NCBI RefSeq assembly: GCF_007565055.1
Contig: NC_044553.1
Coordinates: 41,183,916 to 41,247,915, forward strand
Length of the DNA stretch: 64,000 nt
Direction of reading: 5' to 3'
From: Rhinopithecus roxellana
Lineage: Eukaryota > Chordata > Mammalia > Primates > Cercopithecidae
Made by a program: the position numbers and the translations under genes. The notes under the pieces were generated by a model. The model saw nothing but the letters and a program-made list of their open reading frames with translations. It was not told the DNA's origin and did not search any database. How positions within the stretch are numbered: the stretch's first letter is position 1; every line of letters begins with the position of its first letter. Below, piece after piece: positions 30,550 to 49,080 of the stretch.

Positions 30550-31090
30550 CCCATTTTGGATATATTTTTAAAATTATAAAATATACATAACAAGATTTAC
30601 CATTTTAATCATGTTTATAGGTACAATTCAGTGGCATTAACATTCAGAATGTTGAGCAACCATCATTACTATTCATTTTCAGAATTTGTTCATCCCAAGC
30701 AGAAACTATGTACTTGTTAATCAATAGCCACCCCTCACCTTTCCTTCTCCCCACCAGTCTCTGGTAAACACTGTTCTCCTTTACATCTCTATGAGCTTGC
30801 CTATGCTGGTACCTCATATAAGTGGTATCATATTGACCCTTTGTGTCTGGCTTATTTCACTGAGCATCGGTTTTCAAGGTTTATCCTGTTGTAGCATTTA
30901 TCAGAATTTCATTCCTTTTTCAGGCTAAATAATATTCCATTGTATGTGTTGTACCACATTTGTTTATCCATTCATGAGAGATATTTGAGTTATTTCCACA
31001 TTTTGCTATTTGAGTAATGCTGCTATGAACTTTGGCGTATCAGTATCTGCATTTTATACATTTGTGCAAATCTATCCTCATGTATTTTTG
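30550..31090 (-). mobile_element. Old L1M 3' portion, antisense
   Basis: 'ataacaagatttaccattttaatcatg', 'gtacaattcagtggcattaac', 'tcatataagtggtatcatattg', 'ctggcttatttcactgagc', 'ttgtttatccattcatg' and 'aatgctgctatgaac' give the classic antisense L1M 3' order. It may be the same old element as 34330-34980, with the IFT80 retrocopy inserted between. Confidence 0.85.
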
Positions 31091-31149
31091 TTTTATAAAT
31101 AAACTTTTGGAGGCATTTCACAATTTGGAGGTCAAAGAGAAATTAATAA

Positions 31150-34325
<3,176 letters not shown>

Positions 34326-34329
34326 AGTG

Positions 34330-34980
34330 ACTTCTTGACTATTAGTCTTTTAACTATGATACATGTTGCAAACATTTTCTCCCAGATTTTTATACTCCTT
34401 CATTGTGATTTTCTTTTTTACCTTATAAAAATTTCTTTTTTTATAGAGTCACATTTATCAATCTTTTATTGCATCTGTATTTCAGACATAGAAAGGTTTT
34501 CCCCGCACTCAGGTTATAAAGGAATGGATCTTTTTTTTCTAATATTTTTATAACTTCGTGTATTTCATTTGTATTCTTGATGCATTTGGAGTTTATTCTG
34601 GCATATAGTATAAGGAATGGATGCAATTTCATCATTTGCCAAAAGATTATACAATGCCTTGATACTAATTATTTTAAAAATGTGTTTTTTTAATCTGGTG
34701 GATTGAGTTGACATTTATATAATATATAAACTTATATGTGTATTTGGGTTTTTTTTTCCTGGACTTCCTAATTTTTTGCCCACTCCTTGGTCTCTCTATT
34801 CAATGTACTATATCACAGTCTTTCAAATATGGAGACTTTGGTACATATTTCAGTATCTGGTAGCACTAGCTGCTGATCAGATAGCTGTGGTTCTATGGCA
34901 GATCTATGATTTTTCATTTTCTGACTTCATTCCAAATGTTTCTGTTATACAGACTTTAAATCTCACTTGCTGACTTCGAA
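34330..34980 (-). mobile_element. Old L1M ORF2 fragment, antisense
   Basis: 'gcaaacattttctcccag', 'tagagtcacatttatcaatctttt', 'gcatttggagtttattctggcatatag' and 'tttgggtttttttttcctggact' match antisense L1M ORF2 in order. Strongly diverged. Confidence 0.7.
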
Positions 34981-35342
34981 AATTTTTGTTGATATTTTAT
35001 GGAAGTTACAATAAACACACGGATTGAATGATAAATGACATGTTTATAGTGTTGAAGTGCTTTATCCAAGAAGAAAGGATGACTTTCCATTCATTAAAAC
35101 CTGTCTTAAGTTTTGAATATTTAACTCATTATGTGCTAAAATTTGTTTCACAAGTTGTTTCCTTCCTGGGTTGTAAAGGTTGTGCTTTAATCATTTATGT
35201 ATTTATTTAGTTAGTTTGCTTTCACTTGTCACCTAGAACAATGACTTCAATATAGTTGTTAATTTGATTTTATAAGTATCCAGTGACAGAAATAGTACTC
35301 AGTGATGTGGTTACTATCCAGCTAAAAGGATATAGAAAAATG
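34981..35342. other. Intergenic, nothing recognised
   Basis: No gene or repeat call. Confidence 0.45.
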
Positions 35343-35393
35343 TCAGGTTGGTTGTAATGGCAAAAATCCACAATTACTTTTGCACCAACCTTA
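35343..35393. mobile_element. MADE1 mariner MITE, internally shortened
   Basis: 'caggttggttgtaatggcaaaaatccacaattacttttgcaccaacctta' keeps both ends of the 80-bp MADE1 palindrome but lacks about 28 internal bases on the left arm. MADE1 hairpins are the known source of the mir-548 family in primates; this shortened copy has an unequal stem and is an unlikely miRNA. Confidence 0.9.
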
Positions 35394-35433
35394 AATTTAG
35401 AAATACAGTTGACTCTTAAATTTTCTTCTTCTT

Positions 35434-37279
<1,846 letters not shown>

Positions 37280-37429
37280 AAATTTTCTTATTCTTAACTC
37301 AGAATGTGTTCTAGAACTTTGAAACTGATTTTGCAAAAATACAAATGTAAATTCCACAGTTAACAAATACCTGAGTGTCGCATTATTTATAAAGCTTTCT
37401 GTGATGTGCTTCCCTGCCTTCCTATATAT

Positions 37430-38190
37430 TTTTACATGTATGATTTTTATCGACTGTATATTAGTTGTATATATTTATGGAGTACATGAGATATTTTGAT
37501 ACAGACATACAATGTGTAATAATCACATCAGGGTAAATGGGGTGTCCATCGCCTCAATAATTTATCCTTTCTTTGTGTTACAATCCAATTATACTCTTTT
37601 ACTTACTTTTAAATGTACAATAAGTTAGTGTTGACTGTAGTCACTTTGTAATGCTATCAAATACTAGATCTTATTTATTCTACGTTTATTTCTGGACCCA
37701 TTAACCATCCCCACATCCCCTTTCCTGGCCCCAACTACCCTTCCTAGTGTGTGGTAACCACCATCTACTTTCTATCTCCATGAGTTCAATTGTTTGAATT
37801 TTTAGCTCCCACAAATAAGTGAGAATATGTGAAGTTTGTTTTTCTGTGCCTGGCTTATTTCACTTAACATAGTGACTTTCAGTTCTATTCATGTTGTTGC
37901 AAATGACAGGATCTCATTCTTTTTTATGGCTGAATAGTGCTCCCACTTTTCTTCATCCATTTGTCTGATGATGGACACTTAGGTTGCTTCCAAATCTTGG
38001 CTATTGTGAATGCTGCTGCAGTAAACATGGGAGTGCAGATATCTCTTAAGTATACTGGTTTCCTTTCTTTGGGGCATATACCTAGCAGTGGGATTGCTGG
38101 AGTATATCATATCTCTATTTTTAGCTTTGAGGAACTTCCAAACTGTCCTCCATAGTGGTTGTACTAATTTATGCCTACCTATCAGTTGAC
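37430..38190 (-). mobile_element. L1 (L1MA/PB-like) 3' portion, antisense
   Basis: 'tatattagttgtatatatttatggagtac', 'ggtgtccatcgcctcaataatttatc', 'ctcccacaaataagtgagaatatg', 'tgttgcaaatgacaggatctcattc', 'gaacttccaaactgtcctcc' match antisense L1 3' UTR and ORF2 end. Diverged. Confidence 0.88.
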
Positions 38191-38360
38191 TGTTCCTTCT
38201 CTGCGTCTCCATTTACCACATAGATGGTTCTGTATTAGTATCCATCCCACTCTTGTGCTCTTGTCAGTCTCTCCCTCTTAGACTGTAAGCTCATTGGAGC
38301 TTTTGACTGTGACTGATTGGTCTATGCATCCTCCTATCAAAATACCTATCTTAAGGCTGT
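38191..38360 (+). mobile_element. Short L2 3' fragment
   Basis: 'cttagactgtaagctcattggagc' is close to the L2 'ctagactgtaagctccatgagg' block, and the flanks are compatible. Weak. Confidence 0.5.
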
Positions 38361-40393
38361 CCTCTGTTAAATTGTCACAGGATGATTTCATGCCAGCAGA
38401 ATTTTGTGAATAGAATTAAATGTTATGAATCTGGAATTTTATACTGTAAAAACATGCTGATATACCGTTGCAGAATCAAGAAGATAGGATCATTAAACTG
38501 GATGTTCAGCATCTACTTGCTGTTTATGATTTAAATATGGGAATGTAACCCAAATTTGAAAGATTTTCTTCACTCAAGAACTTCCCACTTTCTCTACTGG
38601 TTCTATAATGTACCATGTTGACTATTTTCAACTATAAAGGCATATCACGATATCAATTATTTACATTAAACCTGTATTTTCTGTCTATCCCCTGCCAGGT
38701 AAATGAGAGCCTGAATGATATTTTCACCAATGTATTTATTTTTTGTTTTTATTTGTTTGTTTATTTTCTCTTGCTGACCCTTAATGAAGGCTAGGCATAA
38801 ATGGAATCGACTTTCGTGCAGTCAATTTTAATTTTTCTTTTGTGCTCATGAAGTCTGCTGCCCAGTGAGTTGTATCAACTGCACTGTTGTAACATCTGAA
38901 TCAACCGTGGCCTACACTGTTTGATCAGGATGATAAAATTGCTTTAGTTATTCTTCTTTTACAATTATAGCCTGCAGATAAATAGGCATTATTATAGGGG
39001 TCAAGCTTGATCATGCTGCATATTACAAGAATTTCTCTGTGACTACAATGGCAAATTGATTAGATAAAACTTACTGACATACAATGCCAAGTAATTGATT
39101 TGTTATACTAAAACAGCTCTGACGCCTAAATCAGTTACAATAACTCATTTGTAGTATGGAAAAATCATGCTTATGCATTTTGGGGTTGCTTTGAACACTA
39201 AATTAGCTACTTAGGAGTTTGTCCTTGCCAACTCAATTATCATATCATATCGTATCATCAGTCTCGTCTTCTTTTCTGTCATTTCTCTAGTGAAGTTATA
39301 TCAGACTAATAATTCAAGTATACTATGGTGAATGTTTACTTTGAAAAATGTGTATATTGAGATTCTATTTTTATTTTAGTGTTCTTTTTATATGTACTGC
39401 TACAAAACAAGCAAGTGCTACTATTGTACTGATAACAGAGATTTATTTGGTCCCTCCAGCTGATCAACTGAGGGATTTTAGTCTGTAACCATGTCTAGAC
39501 AAAATGCAAATGTGAGTATTTGATACTTTTTCTTACCATCAGTATGCATTTGGAAAGTGTTAAGCATTACTTCTCTGAGTTGTTTCATAGAACTAATTAT
39601 CAAGATTTCAAAGACATCTTTGCATAGATGGTGTTTTATCTTTTGGAATAAATTTATTCCCACATTTGTTTCTAGAAAGATATTGGTAGAGTCATTGTAA
39701 TAACAGGATGGGATGGAATTAAGGTGACACTAACAGGGAATGAAAGGCCATGAAACTAAAATATGTTTTGCTTCCATTGGGTACATTTATTATTGACACC
39801 TCGATATTTTAGGACACCTGATGATGAAAGGAGAGAAATACTCAAAATGACTGCAAGAGGGTTGTGGGCACTCTCTTCACATCTACTGGACACCTTCCAT
39901 TAGCTTCTGGGCCTCTCTCTATGATTTCTCTGATTACAAGAGCATGTAAGGTCCAATTAAGCGCAAGTAAAAAATGTCAGAGAAATTAACATCCTAGGAG
40001 TGACCCTTAACTAACAACTAGAAAGGATTGGTAGATACGTTCCCTTGCCCTTAGGTAGAAAAACTGAGAAGTGTGTTCCATACCATTTTCTAGAGGAGGT
40101 GAGTCCTCGTTCCCCATGAAACTAACTTTTCTGTGTTGGTTTCTTCCTTTCCCTTTCTTACTTTGCCACACCTCTGCCAGTGTTCTCTACCAAATGAAAT
40201 AATTTTGCTTAAAGTCTAGTTCAGAGTTGAATTCTTGGTGGACCTCACCTAAGACAGTGAATAATGTCCGTGCTCCCTCAGAATTTAGGTGGCTGGAAGA
40301 AAAATGGTACTCTATTTAGTACAATTTAGTGTACAAACAAAAGAAACACTTCTTTGCTCTTGGAAGCTGGCCTACTTTTTTCCCCTGGACCAG
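38361..40393. other. Repeat-poor intergenic sequence; candidate conserved non-coding part
   Basis: I find no Alu or L1 here. About 38790-39150 has an even, homeobox/GATA-site-rich texture (TAATTG, AATTGATT, GATAA) that often marks conserved non-coding DNA; only an alignment could confirm this. No exon recognised. Confidence 0.35.
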
Positions 40394-40419
40394 ATATATA
40401 TATATATATATATATATAT
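40394..40419. repeat. (AT)n microsatellite
   Basis: Thirteen AT units between 'ccag' and 'tttctaatt'. Not attached to an Alu. Confidence 0.95.
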
Positions 40420-41016
40420 TTCTAATTGGATCACTCCCCAATTTCCCTTCATTCTGGATCTCTGTTGAAGTAGGGTGGGACCACAAACACCAACTTAAAG
40501 GCCTCTGAGGAAGTATACAGACCCTATGTCCAAATCAAAACTTTGGAATCTTACCTCCCTTATCAGCATAATGGTACAGGAAGCCCTTTTTGTCATGCTT
40601 GAGTAAGAGAGAGCAAAGGAAACAAGACAGTGGAGAAAAGAGGGTCTGAGTTTCTCAACATGGTGCAAGAGAAAGTAGAAGGAGGGCTCTCATTCTATAA
40701 AACCTTTTTATGAACATCGAGCTTGCTCATTGTATGCAGCGTGATAATGGCTCTAGACTGCCTTGGAGGCAGAAAGAATTAAGGAGAGAAGAAGGAAAAG
40801 GGAGAGGATAAAAACCAGAAAGAGACTTTCTTCCCCCTTCATTCTTAGCATAGGTATGCCAGTTAAATCAGCGTCATGGATATTTGTAAATTTAAAAAAT
40901 ACACCTCAGAATTTGGACAGCCTGTATCATATACCAAGAACTTAAATTATTCATTCATGCCAAGATGGGGAGTGACTCAAGATAACTTTATATATCTCTT
41001 AAAAATCTCCATCCTC

Positions 41017-41341
<325 letters not shown>

Positions 41342-41493
41342 TTACTATACAGGGTGATCCCAGCACCACATTCTAAACTGACACGATTCTTCTCTCCTAA
41401 CGCTAAACTCTATCAACTCCATTTTTCTTCTTCTTTTCACAAAACTCAACCTTCCGGGAAAGCAAAATGACACTGATCCTAAACATGTGGAGC

Positions 41494-41519
41494 TTTTTTT
41501 TTTTTTTTTTTTTTTTTTT
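41494..41519. repeat. T26 homopolymer
   Basis: A pure T run without an adjacent Alu or L1; the flanks 'aacatgtggagc' and 'cttacatcatt' are not repeat-derived as far as I can see. Confidence 0.95.
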
Positions 41520-41599
41520 CTTACATCATTATGTTGTTGAGTGTATAATTTCTACTTCAGGAATGCTTTTCACCTTCCATATGGAAGTAAAGTTTAGTC

Positions 41600-41775
41600 T
41601 AAACTGGTGGTCCTTATTGTATTGTCCTTAGATCAGCAGTATGAGCATCAACTGTCATGCAAAATTTTAACCCCACCCAAGCATAGTGCTATTAGAAACT
41701 CTACGGGTAGAACCCAGCAATCTGGGTTTTAATAAGCCCTTCAGGTGATCCTGATCCTCCATAAATTTTGGGACC
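41600..41775 (+). mobile_element. MER5A-like hAT-Charlie element
   Basis: 'aaactggtggtccttattg', 'agcagtatgagcatcaact', 'acccagcaatctgggttttaataagcccttcaggtgatcctgat' follow the MER5A consensus. Confidence 0.8.
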
Positions 41776-44479
41776 TGCTCGTGTAATAACTGACTGCTGC
41801 AAATACTGGGAACGGAGATATGAAAATCTCACTGTAGGTCGGTGCAAGTCTAGACATCCCAGTTATTCTACCCCATCGCCTTTCACTGAGAGATAAAATT
41901 GTAATTAGGAATGCTCATTGGTCTTGATTCAGGAAGTTGGTGAGAGGGGAAAGAAAGGCATGTTAGTTCCCATTAGGGATAGGCCTGGGGAATTGTAGTG
42001 GGGATAGATGAAGAGAACACCTGTGGTATTTGGGTTTTTTCCTTCCAGGATGAGAGAGGATGCCTTCCTATTTCCAAATATCTCCTCCACACTGACTGAA
42101 ATTTCACCAAGTAGAGCTAATAAGAAAACATTCCGGAGTATGTTAAAGAGTAGTGGGAAGATGATTAGTCATAAACTTAATGCAAATTAGCTTTCATTCT
42201 AACCCGGCTGATATACTTTAAGTAAATAAGAGTTTGATTTTGGGGAAGGGTAATTCCAAAGCAAGACACACTCGAAGCTGAGTAAGAGGTGTGTGGTGGG
42301 GAATGGGGCGATGGGCAAGAATTTAGGACGTTAGAGTCCTTGGTGAGCTTGGACAGGGCACCAAGAGGGAGGAGAGAAGTACTGAAGGTATATGCAAAAG
42401 CCAATACCAACTATTGCCTTCATTTCAGATCCCTCCTAGGAGTCATCATCTCTCGGAAAAGGATAGTGGTTATTTGATATATATATTTTTTAACAGCCTC
42501 ACTTACTTCTCCCTTACATTTTTATTCTCCTAGATTCAGAAGATTCAAGTTTATGGAAGCAAACTAGTATTTTTCCAGCAATAGCATGGAAAATAAACTG
42601 CAAAAAAAGATTCTCTCTTGAATGAATTCTAGGCACCAGTAAATGCTACAAGAATCACTTGACCTTTTCAAAAATGACCAGTATTTGTGCTAAGTGTGAA
42701 AGCAATGCTATGCTTCCATTGAGTTCCACAAATCTTTTTGGTGCAGAAAAAATGCTAGTGGGGTATAGCACAAAACCTTCCAGGTGGGAGACACAGCTGC
42801 CCTAGAGAATCTGTCATTGAGAAGGAGGGAAAGGGCCAGTAGACAAATCCGTGTGGAAATACAGGATTTTAGGAGGCACAAAGGACAATAGGCATTTCAG
42901 AGTTTCATGGATAAAACAGATGCTGTTTTTTGACACCCAAGAATTTCTGAGATTTGGCCCACAACCAGGTGAAAACAGGAGATGGATTTAAAGAGCTTTC
43001 TTATCCCTCTTTGTGTCTAGCTTCTCACTGTCTTCCTACCTCAATTTTTCTTTTTCTTTTTCTTTTTCTTTTTTTTTTTTTTTTTCATTTTTGTCAGGTC
43101 TGTCACATCTTGCGTCTAACTTTTGGTGAAATTACTCTCACAAAAGATACTTCACCTATAAAGGTCAAGTACAGAAAATTGTTCAGAGTCACTAACTTAA
43201 GGTCATATTGCTACCTAGTGGCAACAGAGAGATCCATGGCTCCATGATCTTGCCATAATTTCATTTGTTATTTCTGCCTGTAAATAGACCTACTGGCTCT
43301 GCAGAAATGTGGTCAATTTGTTGCTAAAAAGATTACAAAACTAATTGCAACAGGTTCAGAACCTGTCTCTAGGTCACTTAAGGTCTTTCCTCACACAGTA
43401 GGGGCTGACAAGTTGATGCCTCAGATTTCCACTGTGCTCCTTAGGATCAACAGAGAATAAATTTGCATTGAGTCTGCACAGTTTCATTCAGTATGCAGGT
43501 GGAAGCAGTGAAACAAATGCAGTGTAGCTGATTTCCCAAGAGATGCTGCTAACATGAACCAGAAGCTCATTCAGAAGAATTAAATGGACATATTCCAAAT
43601 ATGTGTTTACTCATATCAGTCACTTCCCTCCTCAGTTTCCGGTGCTTCTTGTTCCTTTGCACTCAATCTGTCAGCAGGAACCACTACCTATAATCTTGTT
43701 AAGAGCAGTTAAATAGGAACAAGTACAGGTACTGTTTAATTCACTTTCAGGAAACAGGCTTTAATTGAAGAGTTCCCATCACTTTCCATGTGTTTCCCAA
43801 AATGTTAGAGGTTTTAATTTGCTCTTACTGACCATCATCAGGTAAGAAAGCTTTCATGGAAGAAAGTCTTATATGAAGTTCTCGAAATCAGAGAAGGGTG
43901 AGAGTACTTGAGAAGTAAAATATGTAAATAAATTCACTCTGCCAGCATTTCTAGCTGATGAATATTACTTTTGTTATAGAAAACTGCCTGTGTTTAAGAT
44001 TCATTCACTCCATTGGTATCCTTGGAATTCTGAGCTAATATCTAGATCTCCAAATTAGATATGCAAACCACACTGTCTTTCTCAGAGGTCTGGACTACAG
44101 TATGCATTTCAAGTGGTCTGGCTACACAGGAGCTCACTTTCTAGCTTGGATGAGAGAGATAAACACCAGGTACAGTCAGAAAAGTCCTCAGGGGCCCACC
44201 TCTCTGTTGGTGGCCTGCCTTTTGAGCCCTATCAAGGGAGCCGGTTCCAGGACTTCTGCTATTGTTTCCTTTGTTTGTCAACAGCCTTAATTTCCCTAAG
44301 TTCCCAATTCCACTCTTCGATATGCTTTTTCTGCATTATATAATCACTGCTGCCAGCCCTTACTATTTACCATTTCCTCACTGCACCCTTTTATATCTGG
44401 TACTGGTTTTCAATAATCAACCATGCTAAGGTGACACAGAATACTGGGCCTGAGCCCTTTCTTTGGTATCTGGTTTGCA
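41776..44479. other. Intergenic, no gene seen; T/C-rich run
   Basis: A TTTTTC repeat passing into a T run lies at 43045-43085 without a recognisable Alu body beside it. The rest is unassigned, low in repeats, with no exon pattern. Confidence 0.4.
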
Positions 44480-44850
44480 TTGGTTAGCCCCTGTAAGAAA
44501 CATCCCCCAAATCTCAGTGACTTAGCACAGCAAGGATTTATTTTGTGCCTCCATCACAGCTCAGTGCAGATTAAGAGGCTATCTTCCAAGTAAGAATATG
44601 GGATGCTGGGCTCTTTCTTCAGCGTGGCTTTGCCATGCTGGAATACTTCACTTCCAGTTAGTGGGAGAAAGACCAGTACCTCACAGGAACTTTTGGGGGA
44701 TAGTCCATTCCATTGGCAAGAGCTAGTTTCATGGCCCCAATCTAATAGCAAGTGAGACTGGGAAATACACTCTTTTTGTGCACCTTGGAAGAGGAATGGT
44801 GTTGGTGAACACCTAGCTTCTATCTGCTACCCTCATTGCTGCATGACTTA
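44480..44850 (-). mobile_element. Ancient LTR-like repeat, family not assigned
   Basis: 'aatctcagtgacttagcacagcaaggatttatt', 'catcacagctcagtgcag', 'ttccattggcaagagctagtttcatggcc' and 'caagtgagactgggaaata' form a dispersed mammalian repeat order that I recognise, probably an old MaLR/ERVL LTR read in reverse. I cannot name it. Confidence 0.5.
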
Positions 44851-47374
44851 CTGACTTCCAATGAAGAAAGTAATATTAAGGAATCACTGTACTGGCTAAT
44901 GGAAAACAAAGCAAGCACAGTTTGAATTTAATTATTTTCTCTTCAATGATTACTTAACCATATCCCTAAATTTTACTATTTATTAGCATGAACACCTATG
45001 CAAAATTCTGGAGGTCTGAATTACTTTATCTCCAATTATGACTTTGATATTACTTGAGCAGTTTTAAACAAATAGAAAAATGCTCTAAACATTTTTAACC
45101 CAGTCAGCAGAGTCATCTCCAGAGAAGCTTCTGGGAATAGTTTATCTCACTTTTGTGGTGTCAGTAAAAGATACTCATAGATCATCTGAATTAATAAATA
45201 AGTTAGGAGTTATAGATTGATTAAGATGATAGCTAATGCTTTTCCTGTCTTTTGCATGATGGGCAGCAGCCTAGCACATAATAAGAGCTAAGAAATACAA
45301 GCTGATTTCTTTTTCCCTCCTCTGATGAGTAATTTCTCTGGTGAATCTGAGAATGGTCTTTGAAATCCCTTTTTAGGAAGCTGAAGCTTACGTTTGTTAG
45401 AGTCAGTCCATTTTGTGTCTTTGCTGTTTTCAAACATTTTGTTTTTTTCAGACTTGGAAATCCATGGTCAAATTCAGTATCATCTGTGCACTTATGTAAA
45501 AACACAGAGAGGTGCTATAGGTCAAGGATTTATTTCATTCAGCTCTCAACCCCACTGCAAGGTGGCCACAAGGCTCTATAGAGCACTCCTCCATTGAGGA
45601 AATGGAGACCTACTAAAGTGAGATTTGTGAGGCTCAGAGGTCACGTGTTATGCCTTCAAAAGATGATTTCTAGGCAGTGAATGACCAAAGTGATAGGCTA
45701 TTTCCCTGGTTTGAATAGTGGAGCCCAGAGACGAAGCCAATGGGGGTATTTGGGCACTGAAGAGTGAGGAAAGGAAAACGTCCTGTGATGTTAGTGCTAA
45801 GATGTCCATCTGGTTTTATCCAGCACAATACTCCAGAAGGCAAAGTCTTGTCCCGCAGAAATATCTAAATTTAATGCCTAGATTCCAAGGATCAGTGCTG
45901 AAGGGGAAACTAGAAAAAAATTTTTTTTTTTAAATTTAGGAAGAATAGATTTTGCCACGCTAATACAGGATGTTACCACACTCACTCCATCTAAGGATTG
46001 TTTTGACAGTCTTTTAGCTTATAGTCCTGGCTCATGCTGATATTTTTTAAAGTAAATGAGTTTCTTGGATTATTAAGGCAATCATTCTTCCCTCTACCCC
46101 TCTTTAGTTCAATTTGATGACTGTTTTTTAAGTCTTGGTTGAAGATTCCCGAAAGCGATGTTGCCTCAAGTAATTACACTTGCCTCAAGGAAAACTGTAT
46201 TGTCGTCACATAAACATCAAATATTTAAATCCATGCCAGATTTTAAACGTCTTTTAATCCTTTATTTTATCTCCTGACAGAACAAGTGTATCTTTTAGGT
46301 TGTCTTTTAGGCCAACACACTCCACATCCAATTTTGGATTTTCTAGTTTCATGTTTAATTAACATCTTATGTTATAAATTTTTAAAATATTTGACTTGTT
46401 TCAATTGATTTAAAAACTTGTCCTTTCTCCCAGAGAAAGAGAATTCATTATTTCAGTCAATAAGTCATGCTGTGACAGGTAAAGGTTGTCTCTATGATAA
46501 TGCATTTGAATACTGTTTTAGGAAATAGCTGTAAATGTTGCACTGTATGGACAAAATAGAAGCGTAACTGCAGTTTTGCAGTTTACAGTTTTGATAGATA
46601 TGAGTACCTATAGTACAAAGTTGTAGATCCATAATGAACTAAATATTTGTATATCTCTGAAGATGCTAGGGAATATTCAGACTTATGTCATTAGCGCTCT
46701 GAGATTAGATAATTCCTAAGTCCTGACACTTCTACTTTTTCCTGATTAGAATGAAGATAACGATCCCTGTGCCCAGTATGTGGGATGCTGTGAGACCTAA
46801 TGAGCTCAATACATGTGAAAATACATGTGTGAAAGTGTCAACAGTCTGACTCCTTTTTAAAATTAAGGAGTTAGAGTAATACTGCCAGGTAAAATGCAGG
46901 ATACCCAGTTAAATTATATTTCAGATAAACAACAAATAACTTACACTTGCTAAATCTGGGAACCTTAAATTGGGGTTATTGAGAAGCAGCCTCTGTCATT
47001 TTCCTAAGGAAAGAGGAGTTTCCCATCCCTTCCTATTACCTAGATTGGTGACTGATTTTCAGGAGGGCCTTTTGGGAGCTCCTGGAGTCAGTGTTAAGGA
47101 AAGTCCCAATCAAAGTTCTGACTGTAGCTGCAACGTAACCTGAACAATTCAATAACCACAACTATTTAAGAGATTTTGATAACTGATTCATAGACACTTT
47201 GAAGTTCAAGAAAAATCATCTAATTTGTTCCATTCAGAGATGAAGTCTCAAGCCCAAAGTTGTAAAGGGTTTGCCATCATAGAGGCAGCTGGAAGAAGGA
47301 CCACAGCTAGAACTTCCTTCTCCTGACTTCCAGACCAATGTTCTTCTCACTCCACCACACTGGGTTTGGGGGCT
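44851..47374. other. Repeat-poor intergenic sequence; second candidate conserved block
   Basis: About 46100-46420 looks unique and evenly composed. About 46690-46840 is a weak sense MIR, and about 47190-47345 a weak antisense MIR-like patch. No exon recognised. Confidence 0.35.
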
Positions 47375-47570
47375 AAATCCAAGCAGCCACCTGCTTTTGT
47401 AAATAAAGTTTAATTTGGAACACAGACACATCCATTTGTTTACATATTGTCTATGGTTACTGTAACTGTACAATGGCAAAGTTGAGTGGTTGCCACAGAG
47501 ACTGCAAGGTTGGCAAAGCATATATTTATTATCTGGTATTTTACAAAAGAAGTCTGCCAACCACTGCTAA
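47375..47570 (+). mobile_element. DNA-transposon-like dispersed repeat, copy 1
   Basis: 'ttttgtaaataaagtttaatttggaacacagacac', 'tttacatattgtctatggttac', 'caaagttgagtggttgccacagagac' and 'gtctgccaaccactgc' follow a familiar short mammalian hAT-type repeat. The family name is not assigned. Same family and orientation as 50505-50845. Confidence 0.75.
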
Positions 47571-48889
47571 AGGAGAAAGGGTTGATTGTCTTCACCTCAT
47601 GATTGCAAGTATATAACTGGCTTTGTTCTTCTAATTATCAAAGACAGAACCATACTAAATGTATACATATTTTCAAAAAAGCCTAAGCTGCACAATACCA
47701 TGGATGAACACATAGATTAACTGTAGTAGTCAATTTCAGAAAAGTGGGCTAGAAATTGTCAGAACTTATTTTTTTTTTCTCTTAACACTTTGATCCTATA
47801 ATGAGGGTAAACTGCAGGATAGGTGAGTAATATTGACAGGTCACTGTGCACAGGGCATTATATCTATTTTAGGCATTCTGAAATAAGTTACAGTGTTTGG
47901 ATTCTGCCATCAGGATAAGTAGTAAGTCATATTAAAAAGTTCATTAGACTTACTTTGTATTATCTAGCACATCTTAAATAATTCCAGGAACACAGTGTGA
48001 TACTCATATATTCATACAAATACAGATGCTTATACATTAAGCTATCCTGAGTGTCTTCAGAGAGCAGACTAAGAGACAGAAACAGATCTAAGGTCTTGTC
48101 TTAGTTTTATTCCTCAATTATGGCAACGACAAAGGTTATCACTAGAAGGAGTGCGTTCCTCTTCAGTCTGACAGTGTTTAAGCAGCTCCAAGATGACCTT
48201 TGGGAAATTGTAGAGAAAAGGGCTGGACTACTTGGCTAACTCCCTTTTTGTACAAAGGTTCTATGATACCAGTCTATGATATTTTGAAAGGTTTCTGTAC
48301 TGTCTCCTTTGTATCACAGTGACTGGAGTCTTCTCTCAGGCAGCCTATGAGAATAGACATTCATAACATCATAAGTGTGTCTGAATCCTGACCCACTGTC
48401 CATGTTTTCCTCACAGGACTGTTTTAGAAGTTTGTCATGTCTGCATGAAATAATCCTGAAAAACCACATCCTTAACTAAATTGCTCTCAGGTATATATTG
48501 AAAATTATTCATGGCTCTATGCTTGACCAAGTTTGTGTCAAATGTTGTTTTTTATTTTATTTCTTTCAAGCTAAGGATAACTTGTCATGGGCCATGTACT
48601 TGGAGAGGTATTTTTATTGCTTAAAAGGGGAAGAAAGAATGCTCAGGTCAACTCAGAAAAACATAATTGGTTGGAAATCACACAAGGTACTGTGTAACGT
48701 TAGATAATGTCTCGAGCTATGGTGAGGTAGGTAAACCTGACCTCTGGGGATTCTAGAGCAGTTATTGGATCTGATTTTCTGTAGATGGTAAAGAGCCATG
48801 TGAGGAGTAGTCCTCGATCTTCTGTAAGGAACCTTCTGTTTCCTTGACCATGGAAGCAATGAAAAGAATAAGCAGTAAATGACATCTAT
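47571..48889. other. Intergenic, nothing recognised
   Basis: No gene or repeat call. Confidence 0.4.
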
Positions 48890-49080
48890 GCTATCCCACA
48901 TGCTTTATACATGACTTCATTTAATCCACAGAATGAGCTGAGTGTTGTTAACCTTCCATTTTACAATGATCCTTAGACAGTTATGTAATAAGCTCAAGGT
49001 CACAGAGCTCAAAGCAAAGAAGCTGGTATTCTGATTTAGGTCTGTTGGATTCCAAAGCCCCTACTGGGGCGATTTTACCA
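48890..49080 (-). mobile_element. MIR SINE, antisense
   Basis: 'catgacttcatttaatccacagaatgagc', 'ttccattttacaatgatcc', 'aagctcaaggtcacagagctc', 'ctggtattctgatttaggtc' follow the reverse complement of MIR in order. Confidence 0.8.

Noticed and set aside
41494..41519. T26 run as an RNA polymerase III terminator
   Set aside because: No tRNA, 7SK or other pol III gene is upstream on either strand; it is a homopolymer.
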